Source of the DNA: a candidate division TM6 bacterium UASB340
GTDB taxonomy: Bacteria > Babelota > Babeliae > Babelales > UASB340
Assembly: GCA_001468925.1 (NCBI GenBank)
Contig: LDIX01000006.1
Location: 107,087-140,158, forward strand
Length of the DNA stretch: 33,072 nucleotides
Direction: 5' to 3'
The translations under genes were made by a program, and so were the position numbers. Every line of letters begins with the position of its first letter. Position 1 is the first letter of the stretch. Below, piece after piece: positions 14,742 through 22,333 of the stretch. The notes under the pieces were generated by a model. It was not told the DNA's origin, made no database searches, and saw nothing but the letters and a program-made list of their open reading frames with translations.

Positions 14742-15632
14742 ATGAAAAAAATTTTAAATATTTTTATTTTGGGTTTACTTGTTTCTAATAGTTTTGCAGC
14801 AAATGATAAAAGTAAAAATAATAAAGATAAGAATAGTAACGTTGAAACAAAAACAGATGAAAAATCTGAACGAGTTTTAGTTGATGAAATTGTTGCAAGA
14901 GTTAATGGGGTAAATATTTTAAAATCGGTTATAGAAAAACCTCAAATTGTAACGGGACAAGCATTATCTACTGATGAAGCGGTAAAACAAGAGCTTCTTT
15001 TTCAAAAAGCTGTAGATTATAAATTTTTACCAACAGCAGCAGAAGTGGAAAAACAAATTGCTAATTTTAGAATTAGTAATGGGCTTAATGAAATGACAGA
15101 TGAAGAATTTGAAGCTGAGCTTAAAAAAGAAGGTTTGAATTATTTGGATTATAAAAATCAAATGGCTAGATTTATAGCTATTGAACGTTTAAAGGGTGCC
15201 GAATTTGCGGAACGTGTGGTTGTAACAAAGCAAGAAGTTGAAAATTTTTATTCCAAAAATCCAAGTTGGAATGAAGAAAAATATTTTTTAAATATTTGTG
15301 AAGTTTCAGCCGATCAAGTTGATGAAAATGGTAACTTGAAAAATTCTGATAATTTAAATTGGGAAGATTTAGGTTGGGTTTTGAAAAAAGATTTAAGTGC
15401 AGAATTGTCCTTTGTTTGCAGTATGAAAAAAGATGAAGTAAGTAAGCCTTTTAAAAAAGATGATGTTTATCAAATTGTTAAAGTATTGGATAAATCTGAA
15501 AAATATTTACGAACTTTGAATGAGAGATATTTGGAAATAGAATCTGTTTTACAAGCACAAAAGAAGCAATCGTTTGAAAAAGAGTTTGAAACTGAATTGC
15601 GTAAAGATGCATCTATAGTTTATTTAGCATAA
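14742..15632 (+). CDS. SurA-like periplasmic chaperone / peptidyl-prolyl isomerase
   Basis: 296 aa from the ATG at 14742, chosen over an in-frame GTG at 14730 because GGGAG lies 6 nt before the ATG and the signal peptide then starts MKKILN. Signal peptide 1-19 (cleavage after SFA), a charged lysine/asparagine linker, then a SurA N-terminal chaperone domain (about 46-170) opening with VDEIVARVNGVNIL. The following region (about 175-260) keeps parts of a parvulin fold (the DLGWV strand and the VSKPF and YQIVKV elements) but is short and lacks a convincing active site. It probably helps outer-membrane or exported proteins fold. Candidate clients in the window are the secretin and the secreted Hint proteins. 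It ends at a strong terminator. Confidence 0.82.
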   Translation: MKKILNIFILGLLVSNSFAANDKSKNNKDKNSNVETKTDEKSERVLVDEIVARVNGVNILKSVIEKPQIVTGQALSTDEAVKQELLFQKAVDYKFLPTAAEVEKQIANFRISNGLNEMTDEEFEAELKKEGLNYLDYKNQMARFIAIERLKGAEFAERVVVTKQEVENFYSKNPSWNEEKYFLNICEVSADQVDENGNLKNSDNLNWEDLGWVLKKDLSAELSFVCSMKKDEVSKPFKKDDVYQIVKVLDKSEKYLRTLNERYLEIESVLQAQKKQSFEKEFETELRKDASIVYLA

Positions 15633-15660
15633 TATTTAAAAAGTAAAAAAATGTAAATTT

Positions 15661-15687
15661 AAGCCGGCATAATAACCGGCTTTTTTT
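15661..15687. terminator. Intrinsic terminator after the acsA-surA unit
   Basis: A 7-bp stem AAGCCGG/CCGGCTT (15661-15667, 15676-15682) with an 8-nt loop is followed by TTTTT. On the minus strand the same hairpin is followed after about 10 nt by a T-run, so it may also serve the convergent gene ending at 15697. Confidence 0.85.
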
Positions 15688-15696
15688 GTTGTAAAA

Positions 15697-16557
15697 TTAT
15701 TTTGCTTTTAGATACCCACCAGTTACTTTACTAATTCCAGAAAAGAATATATTTAGTATTGGTAATGGAATGCTAATTACTAAAATACCACCTTTATATG
15801 CTTTAAACGGAGCATATGTAAATCCTATTCCTGGTAATGTTAATGTAGTAATGGCTTTTAGAAAAAACCATTCTAAAAAAAAGCCTATTGGATTTATAAG
15901 CCATGTACCCAAAATAATATTTGGTGCCATAAGCATTTCAGAACTTGCTATGTTAATTGATATTCCCGAATCCAATTCTATTTTGTCTTTTGAATTAAAA
16001 AAATTTAAATCTGAATCTGTTATGAATATCATATCTAAGAAAAATGCGGCCCCAAAATTAAAACCATATGAATTGATTGATGTTTGATATGTTTTGGATA
16101 AAAACTTACCGTCTTTATTTTTGAATTTAATTTTTATATCAGGATTTGCGTTACTATATACAAATGCAATATTTGGATCAAACGCTACGGATAATGATGT
16201 TCCTTTAATTTTGTATTTTTTTAATTTGCTGACTAAAAATTGTTTCATTGACTCAAGCGTTTTTACATTTTCTGTATTTTTTTCATTTGAGAAAAAAATA
16301 TTTAGTTTATTTAATGTATTTGATATAAATTTATATAATTCTTCATCTGTAAATTCATCCGGATCTTTTTCCGATATTTTATTTATTAATTTGGTATCAG
16401 TTTCATTATTTAAAGAAGTTGTTAGAAAGTCTACTATAGTTTTATTATTGAACGAATTTGTTATATTGGGTAAGCTTGAAGTATTTTTTGTGCTTACATT
16501 TGTTTGTAAAAAAATAATTATAATTAAAAAAAGATATTTTGATTTATTTCTAAACAT
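15697..16557 (-). CDS. Exported protein of unknown function, hydrophobic C-terminal half
   Basis: 286 aa, not recognised. A clear signal peptide (about 8-22) is followed by a polar, Asn/Lys/Thr-rich helical region (about 25-120). The second half (about 125-286) has alternating polar and apolar stretches, with aromatic and glycine-rich segments such as SYGFNFGAAFF and PGIGFTYAPF. That pattern could be an outer-membrane beta structure or a membrane-associated domain. An AGAGAG box lies about 9 nt before the ATG. Two plus-strand frames (15770-16087 and 16094-16585) run across the same DNA. I prefer the minus-strand gene because it is a single uninterrupted frame with a signal peptide and ribosome binding site. 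Function unknown. Confidence 0.65.
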   Translation of the reverse strand: MFRNKSKYLFLIIIIFLQTNVSTKNTSSLPNITNSFNNKTIVDFLTTSLNNETDTKLINKISEKDPDEFTDEELYKFISNTLNKLNIFFSNEKNTENVKTLESMKQFLVSKLKKYKIKGTSLSVAFDPNIAFVYSNANPDIKIKFKNKDGKFLSKTYQTSINSYGFNFGAAFFLDMIFITDSDLNFFNSKDKIELDSGISINIASSEMLMAPNIILGTWLINPIGFFLEWFFLKAITTLTLPGIGFTYAPFKAYKGGILVISIPLPILNIFFSGISKVTGGYLKAK

Positions 16558-16723
16558 ATTCTTAATCTCTCTTAAGCTAAAATAAACGTTAATTTTACTT
16601 ATAAAATTGAATAATACACTTTAGCAAAAAGACTGTAAATTACAAATCGATTTGTTGTAAAATTTTGAAATTTAAATAAACTCACAGACTTAGTATTCGA
16701 TTAGAAATTTTATTATCTTATTC

Positions 16724-16738
16724 GAAAGCTTTTTTATG
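16724..16738 (+). promoter_or_regulatory. Shared 15-nt leader GAAAGCTTTTTTATG
   Basis: The start of the gene at 16736 is preceded by GAAAGCTTTTTT; exactly the same 15 nt, including the ATG, recur at 17439-17453 in front of the next gene. Neither has a standard Shine-Dalgarno within it. The identity in otherwise diverged surroundings suggests a tandem duplication that kept its translation-initiation region. Confidence 0.5.
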
Positions 16739-17407
16739 TATAAAAAAAAATTTGTAAAAATTATTTTATTTTTTTTTATTACTTATTCAAATTTACTAAA
16801 TTGTAAAAATGTGACAAAAAACGCTGAAATATCTCTAGCAGAAAGTTCTTACTTTGAAGAAAATAAATGGGATTTTATAGATAATCTTGTAATAAGATAT
16901 CCAAATCAAGTTCAATTTGATTATGGATATATATCTTTATTTATATCTTTTTTTATAGGAGCTTTTTCTGGTAAGATTGTTTTTGATGCAGGTAATCATA
17001 AGAATTTATTTGCCGCTATTATTGTTGCTATTTTATCTGGGTACATTACTAAAAAAATTACGCAAAAATTAATTACTAACAATTCGTATAATAACAAAAT
17101 ATTTAAAGTGTTAAAATGGTTTATGAGTAACTATAATCCCGATTTGAATGTTAATTCTAAAAAAAATTTTAAAAAATTTATACCGCAAGAACTTCAAAAC
17201 ACTTTTGATAATATGTATTTAGAATATATTCGTTTTGGTGATAAATATTTAAAGGATATAGGTATAGAAATTATTTATGAAATTAGAAAAAAAATTATGT
17301 ATGAAATTAAAGTTGAAGAATATAGAAAACCAAATGTTGTAAATATAAATAGTTCAAGTCATTCAAAGGCATCTCAATTAGCTTATAATTATAATATTTA
17401 TAAATAA
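16736..17407 (+). CDS. Exported membrane protein, tandem family member 1
   Basis: 223 aa, not recognised. An N-terminal signal or anchor (about 7-22) is followed about 40 residues later by a glycine-containing transmembrane hairpin (about 64-82 and 86-105, with GAFSGKIVFDAG and AAIIVAILSGYI). The remainder is a basic, tyrosine-rich helical tail ending in a Ser/Asn-rich stretch. It shares topology, leader sequence and location with the two genes that follow, but its tail is shorter. There is a 177-bp divergent gap to the gene on its left with no clear promoter. Probably an envelope protein; it could be secreted to a host. No enzymatic motif seen. Confidence 0.6.
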   Translation: MYKKKFVKIILFFFITYSNLLNCKNVTKNAEISLAESSYFEENKWDFIDNLVIRYPNQVQFDYGYISLFISFFIGAFSGKIVFDAGNHKNLFAAIIVAILSGYITKKITQKLITNNSYNNKIFKVLKWFMSNYNPDLNVNSKKNFKKFIPQELQNTFDNMYLEYIRFGDKYLKDIGIEIIYEIRKKIMYEIKVEEYRKPNVVNINSSSHSKASQLAYNYNIYK

Positions 17408-17450
17408 ATACTCGAGATATGGATATTAATTTTTAAATGAAAGCTTTTTT

Positions 17451-19055
17451 ATGAAAAAAATAATTTTGTCTCTTATATTACTTTCACAAATATCTTTTAA
17501 CTTAAAACCTGTAACTATTGATTATTATAATCAAATAGAATCTAAGTATGATAAAGAATTTTTGGTAAATTTAAGCATACTTGCAGCAGCCGGTGTTGGT
17601 GCATATGTTGGTTATTCTATTGCCGATTACAATGAATTTGGAAAAGTAATTAATGGTTTTATAGGTGCAGGCCTTGGGGTCACTGTTTCTTATATTTTGC
17701 TCAATTCTTATTTAAAAAATATTAAAAAATATAATAAGTCTTTTTATAATCACATGGCCATTAAAAAGTATAATGAAGCTTTATCTGAAATAAAATATTT
17801 GTCATCCGATGATTTATTTTTAAAAAATATTTCTGATTTTGAAAATATAAATTCTTATTGGGATTATATTTGGGGTATTTTTGGTCGTAATTACATTAAT
17901 GGTGCCGGCCCATTTGTTAGAATTGTCAATAATTTGCAAAAAATTTATTCGCGCCTTATTAGAGCCAGAGATCTTTTAAAAATGGCTCAAATTGAAGCGA
18001 GATCAGGATTTAACCAATCTTTTGATAATGAATTTGCTGAACTTTTGATAAAAACGGAAAAATTAATTAAGCAACTTGATCTTGCCATTGATAGAACAAG
18101 TTATGATATATCGGTTATTAGATCATATAATGAATACAAAAAACAATATCAAGAATATGAATTTTATTTAAAAGAACAGGAAAAAATAGCGGCAGAGCGT
18201 AAAAGATTGGAAAATGAAAATTTGTATATAAAAGCTAAAATGATTCTAGATAAAATAAATAGAGAGCGATATTATTTTTCAGATTTTAATTCTTCAGAAC
18301 TATTCAATCTTTATGGATATGATTATCCGTTAGTTAAGTTAAAACGTAATCTTAAATCTTATTTAAATGAATTGTATGAAGCCGAACGTTTTCTAAATCA
18401 GATAGATTCTGATTATAGAGTTAAACTTGAAATTGATTATTTGAATAGAGAAATAAATAAAATTTCAAGGCAAATTAAAGAATATTCAAGTAAAATTAAA
18501 AATCATGAAATATATAAAAAACAGCGTCAAAAATATAATACGTCTCAATTTAACTTAAATAGTAATAATTCTTATAGTTATAATTACAGTAAAAAAGATA
18601 AAGAAAAATCAAATAAAAAAACTCCGGGTGCAGATGAAAAAACTTATGCAGTTGCGCAAAAACCTGAGCCCAAACCAAATATTGCTACGGAAAAGGCAAG
18701 TGCTGCAAGTAATAATGTAAATAACAGTAGCATAAAAAATAATAATTTTAAGAGTGAAAATACTGCAATCGCTGCTGCTGAAAAAAAAGTTGAACCTGTC
18801 GTAAAACAAAAGATAAAAAAAGCAGATGTTGCTGCGAAATATGGAAAGCAACAACAATCAAGTACTGTAAGTAGTTTGCCAAGTGCTGATAATACAAAAA
18901 TTAAAATTGGTGATAATAAAGTTAATCAAACTATTATCAATAAGCAGGATTACGGTTATCCGGTCAATAATCTTGACGAAAATGATGAAGCTAGACATAA
19001 GAATAATAAGAATATTAACTCAAATGGATCAAGTATGAGTATGGCGGGAGCATAG
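17451..19055 (+). CDS. Exported membrane protein with coiled coil and low-complexity tail, family member 2
   Basis: 534 aa, not recognised. Signal peptide (about 3-18), then a glycine-rich transmembrane hairpin (about 42-60 with AAAGVGAYVGYSIA, and 66-86 with GFIGAGLGVTVSY). A long helical region follows (about 95-365), with strong coiled-coil character around 225-270 (YKKQYQEYEFYLKEQEK). The last ~165 residues are low-complexity, rich in Asn, Lys, Ser, Ala and Pro, and end in GSSMSMAGA. The tail is likely disordered. The YKxQYxxY segment and preceding helices match the next gene's product. No standard Shine-Dalgarno; it shares its 15-nt leader with family member 1. A structural or host-facing surface protein is a reasonable guess, no more. 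Confidence 0.65.
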   Translation: MKKIILSLILLSQISFNLKPVTIDYYNQIESKYDKEFLVNLSILAAAGVGAYVGYSIADYNEFGKVINGFIGAGLGVTVSYILLNSYLKNIKKYNKSFYNHMAIKKYNEALSEIKYLSSDDLFLKNISDFENINSYWDYIWGIFGRNYINGAGPFVRIVNNLQKIYSRLIRARDLLKMAQIEARSGFNQSFDNEFAELLIKTEKLIKQLDLAIDRTSYDISVIRSYNEYKKQYQEYEFYLKEQEKIAAERKRLENENLYIKAKMILDKINRERYYFSDFNSSELFNLYGYDYPLVKLKRNLKSYLNELYEAERFLNQIDSDYRVKLEIDYLNREINKISRQIKEYSSKIKNHEIYKKQRQKYNTSQFNLNSNNSYSYNYSKKDKEKSNKKTPGADEKTYAVAQKPEPKPNIATEKASAASNNVNNSSIKNNNFKSENTAIAAAEKKVEPVVKQKIKKADVAAKYGKQQQSSTVSSLPSADNTKIKIGDNKVNQTIINKQDYGYPVNNLDENDEARHKNNKNINSNGSSMSMAGA

Positions 19056-19080
19056 CGTTTGATTAAAAAAAGGAGAAGTA

Positions 19081-19830
19081 ATGCGTAAGTTTTTTTTAAT
19101 TATAACTTTTGTGTTTTTAAATTTTCAAAATTTAAAACCTATAAAAGAAGAAAATGTAAAATGGGTAACTGTTGTTACAGGACTTAGTGTTGGTACAGTA
19201 GCTTCACTTATTACACATGAAGATGCGAAATTTTGGAAAAGTTTTTTTTGGGGAAGTGCAATTGGTGGTTTGGCCGCATATTTGGCATATAAAATAGCTC
19301 TTGATAATACACCGATTGGTAAATTTAATAATGCAAGAGATATAGTTAATAACACTCATTTAAAATATATTGTTGTAAACGAATTTGAAACGGAACAACT
19401 TTTTCTAGGCTATATAATTTCAAATTATTATTCAAATTGGCCATTGGTTGATGCCAGACAAGATTTGGATTCTATTAAGTTAAATTTAATATCGGCAAAA
19501 TTTTTATTGGACTCTGCATGTAAAGAAACGATTGAATACAATAAAGATTTGTGGATTTGTAGAGAATCTGTTTTTCTGAAAAAACAAATAGATGAATTTT
19601 TAGAAAAAATTACATTAAGATTGGGTTCTATTGTTAGTTGTATGCTTTATAAGGAACAGTATAAACGATATAAAAAATATCAAAAGAAAGTAAAAAAACT
19701 TACAAATACGGTAGCTAAAGAAATTAGTAGCCATGTTCAAAAAGAATGTGAACAAAATCGAAAAGAAGCATTAATTAATGATATTGTAAATAAAACCAAT
19801 GGTAATATTGGAATAAATATAACAATTTAA
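19081..19830 (+). CDS. Exported membrane protein, tandem family member 3
   Basis: 249 aa, not recognised. Signal sequence (about 3-18) ending in NLKPI, like the NLKPV of the preceding protein. Transmembrane hairpin about 30-44 (TVVTGLSVGTVASL) and 55-72 (GSAIGGLAAYLAYKIA). Then comes a helical domain whose spacing matches family member 2 (IKLNLISAKFLLDSA against LIRARDLLKMAQIEA), followed by YKEQYKRYKKYQKK near 197-210. It lacks the long low-complexity tail. It has a good Shine-Dalgarno (AAAGGAG, 19070-19076), unlike the other two. It ends 5 bp before wecB, so the polysaccharide operon may be read through from here. Confidence 0.65.
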   Translation: MRKFFLIITFVFLNFQNLKPIKEENVKWVTVVTGLSVGTVASLITHEDAKFWKSFFWGSAIGGLAAYLAYKIALDNTPIGKFNNARDIVNNTHLKYIVVNEFETEQLFLGYIISNYYSNWPLVDARQDLDSIKLNLISAKFLLDSACKETIEYNKDLWICRESVFLKKQIDEFLEKITLRLGSIVSCMLYKEQYKRYKKYQKKVKKLTNTVAKEISSHVQKECEQNRKEALINDIVNKTNGNIGINITI

Positions 19831-19835
19831 TATCT

Positions 19836-20966
19836 ATGAATAAACCGATAATTTTAGTTGTTGGTACAAGAGCTGAAGCTATAAAACTTGTACCGTTATA
19901 TTTTGCATTAAAAAAAGAAAAAATAAATACACTTTTATGTGCAACATTTCAGCACTCGGATTTATTGCAACAAGTATTTGATATTTTTAATGTCACACCG
20001 GATTTTAATCTTGATGTTATGATAAAAAATCAGGATTTATTTTATTTACAAAAGACAATTATGGATAGAACTAAAGAGGTCTATGAAAAAGTAAAACCTC
20101 AATTGGTCTTAGTTCATGGTGACACTACAACAACTATGTCATCGGCTCTTGCCGCATTTTATTTACATATTCCGGTTGGTCATGTTGAAGCCGGATTAAG
20201 AACCGGTAATATGAAATCACCATTTCCTGAAGAATTAAATAGAAAATTGGTTGGTCAAATAGCGGATTATCATTTTGCACCAACAGCATTTTCTACAGCA
20301 AATCTTTTAGCCGAAGGTATAAAACGTGAAAGAGTTTTTTGTACCGGAAATACTGTTGTTGATTCTTTAAATTGGATGCGAGACTTAATAAATAATAAAA
20401 AAATAGAAATAGACAAATATTTAATAAATCTCATAGAAATAGCTAAAAAAGAAAATAAAAAAATAATTTTACTTACTGCGCATAGAAGAGAATCTTTTGG
20501 TTCCGGATTGGAACGAATTTTTGGGGTTGTTAAAAAATTTGCAAATATTTATAAAGATTCTTTGATAATTTTTCCAATGCATCCAAATCCCAATGTTTTA
20601 CTTGCAGCTGAAAAAGCAGATATTCTGAATATTAATAATATAAAAATTATAAATGCACTATCCTATAAAGATCTGGTATATGTTTTATTGAATTCTAATT
20701 TTGTTGTTACCGATTCAGGTGGAATTCAGGAAGAAGCTGTGAGTTTAGGCAAACATGTTATAGTGTTGCGTGATGTTACTGAGCGTTGGGAGGGCGTTTG
20801 GGACGGCTCTGAGGACCTTGTTGGTACGAATGAAAATTTAATTTTATCTTCTATGGAAAAATGCTATCATCTAAAAAAAACAAATGAAAAAATGTCATCG
20901 ATTTATGGTGACGGCAATGCTTGTCAAAGAATTGTTTCAATTCTTAAAAATAAGCTAAATTTATAA
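19836..20966 (+). CDS. wecB: UDP-N-acetylglucosamine 2-epimerase (non-hydrolysing)
   Basis: Interconverts UDP-GlcNAc and UDP-ManNAc in the cytosol, the first step towards ManNAcA-containing surface glycans. 376 aa, the normal length. The whole active-site set is visible: GTRAEAIK (10-17), HGDTTT with D96, HVEAGLRTG with E118, PEELNRK with E132, TAHRRES with H216, and the UDP-binding DSGGIQEE (293-300). The usual TERPE motif after the UDP site reads TERWEG (315-320), a small departure also followed by an altered loop. No clear Shine-Dalgarno; the ATG is 5 bp after the previous stop, so coupling is likely. wecC follows after 41 bp. Some close homologues act on other UDP-2,3-diacetamido sugars, so the exact substrate is not certain. 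Confidence 0.94.
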   Translation: MNKPIILVVGTRAEAIKLVPLYFALKKEKINTLLCATFQHSDLLQQVFDIFNVTPDFNLDVMIKNQDLFYLQKTIMDRTKEVYEKVKPQLVLVHGDTTTTMSSALAAFYLHIPVGHVEAGLRTGNMKSPFPEELNRKLVGQIADYHFAPTAFSTANLLAEGIKRERVFCTGNTVVDSLNWMRDLINNKKIEIDKYLINLIEIAKKENKKIILLTAHRRESFGSGLERIFGVVKKFANIYKDSLIIFPMHPNPNVLLAAEKADILNINNIKIINALSYKDLVYVLLNSNFVVTDSGGIQEEAVSLGKHVIVLRDVTERWEGVWDGSEDLVGTNENLILSSMEKCYHLKKTNEKMSSIYGDGNACQRIVSILKNKLNL

Positions 20967-21007
20967 AATTTTTATCCAAAATAATTTGAATTTTTATTGG
21001 AGTAGTG

Positions 21008-22333
21008 ATGAAGAAGGTTTCTGTTGTCGGTCTTGGATATATTGGATTACCAACAGCTATAATTACCGCTCAAAATGGATATCAGGTTTATGGTTTTGAT
21101 GTTGATTTGTCTAAAATAGAAAAAATAAATAAAGCCATATCTCCAATAATAGAAAATGGAATAGAAAATAAATTAAAAAGTGTTATAGAAAATAAATTAT
21201 TAACAGTTTCAGGTAACATTAAACAGGCCGATATATTTTTAGTTGCAGTTCCAACTCCATTTTTAAATAGTGATAAAAAAATAAAAGAAGCCGATTTATC
21301 TTATGTATTTAGTGCTGCAAAAGAAATATCCAAAGTATTGGTTCATGGTAATTTGGTTATTTTGGAGTCTACTGTTCCTGTAGGTATTACTTTGAAATTT
21401 GCACGTTTAATTGAAAAAGAATCCGGATTTAAATTATCAAAAGATTTTTATGTTTCACATTGCCCTGAAAGAGTTTTGCCTGGAAGAATATTTGAAGAAT
21501 TGGTTTCAAACGATAGAGTTATTGGGGGCATATGCCAAACAGCAAGTGAATTATCAAAAAATTTTTATTCATCTTTTGTTTCGGGCCAAATTTATATTAC
21601 CGATGATAAAACAGCAGAGATGGTAAAACTTGCAGAAAATTCTTATAGAGATTTAAATATTGCATATGCCAATGAACTTTCACTGATGGCAAAATCTATA
21701 GGCGTGGATCCATTTAAATTGATTGAACTAGCAAATAAGCACCCAAGGGTAAATATTTTACAACCCGGATGTGGTGTTGGTGGTCATTGTATTGCTGTCG
21801 ATCCTTGGTTTTTAATTCAAGCATTTCCCAAAAATTCTAAAGTATTGCAAGCTGCAAGAAATATAAATGATTCAAAACCGGATATTGTTATAAAAAATGT
21901 TTTAAATGCTGTTGCAAAAATAATTAAACCTGATATTCCTAGACCAAGGGTTTTGGCATTGGGTTTAACATTTAAGCCTGATGTTGATGATTTAAGAGGT
22001 TCTCCTGCTTTAAAAATTGCAGCTGAGCTTAACAGAAAGCGAGAGCTCTTTGATTTTGCCGTTTTAGAACCAAACCTTGGAGAGAATATGTTGGATGGCT
22101 TGGGTTTTAAACGATTCTATGATCTTTATGAATCTGTTAAATGGGCAGATTTAATTCTAATTTTGGTAAAGCATTCTGCTTTTTATGAAATAAAAAATTT
22201 TGATTTAAAAAATAAAGTAGTTATTGATGAATGTGGGCTGATTTATAAGCTTTATGAGCTAAAAAGTCAGTTTAATTTAGATTTTGGGGTAGATGGTAAT
22301 AGGGATCACAAAAACATTAGGGGAAATCAATGA
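21008..22333 (+). CDS. wecC: UDP-N-acetyl-D-mannosamine dehydrogenase
   Basis: Oxidises UDP-ManNAc twice with NAD+ to UDP-ManNAcA, using the product of the preceding gene. 441 aa. NAD-binding GLGYIGLP (8-15); substrate motifs STVPVG (121-126), HCPERVLPG (151-159) and AEMVKLAEN (203-211); and the catalytic thiol C261 in GGHCIAVDPWF, all intact. The C-terminal UDP-binding domain has GLTFKPDVDDLRGSP. The ATG at 21008 is preferred to an in-frame GTG at 21005 because GGAG (20999-21002) is then 5 nt away. The 3' end overlaps the next start by 4 bp. The HCPER and GGHCIAVDPWF forms favour the ManNAc type over UDP-glucose dehydrogenase. Confidence 0.94.
   Translation: MKKVSVVGLGYIGLPTAIITAQNGYQVYGFDVDLSKIEKINKAISPIIENGIENKLKSVIENKLLTVSGNIKQADIFLVAVPTPFLNSDKKIKEADLSYVFSAAKEISKVLVHGNLVILESTVPVGITLKFARLIEKESGFKLSKDFYVSHCPERVLPGRIFEELVSNDRVIGGICQTASELSKNFYSSFVSGQIYITDDKTAEMVKLAENSYRDLNIAYANELSLMAKSIGVDPFKLIELANKHPRVNILQPGCGVGGHCIAVDPWFLIQAFPKNSKVLQAARNINDSKPDIVIKNVLNAVAKIIKPDIPRPRVLALGLTFKPDVDDLRGSPALKIAAELNRKRELFDFAVLEPNLGENMLDGLGFKRFYDLYESVKWADLILILVKHSAFYEIKNFDLKNKVVIDECGLIYKLYELKSQFNLDFGVDGNRDHKNIRGNQ

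Noticed and set aside
15770-16585. Two plus-strand frames (105 and 163 aa) across the unknown minus-strand gene
   Set aside because: They split one region into two frames with no ribosome binding sites; the opposite strand gives one 286-aa frame with a signal peptide and an AGAGAG box.
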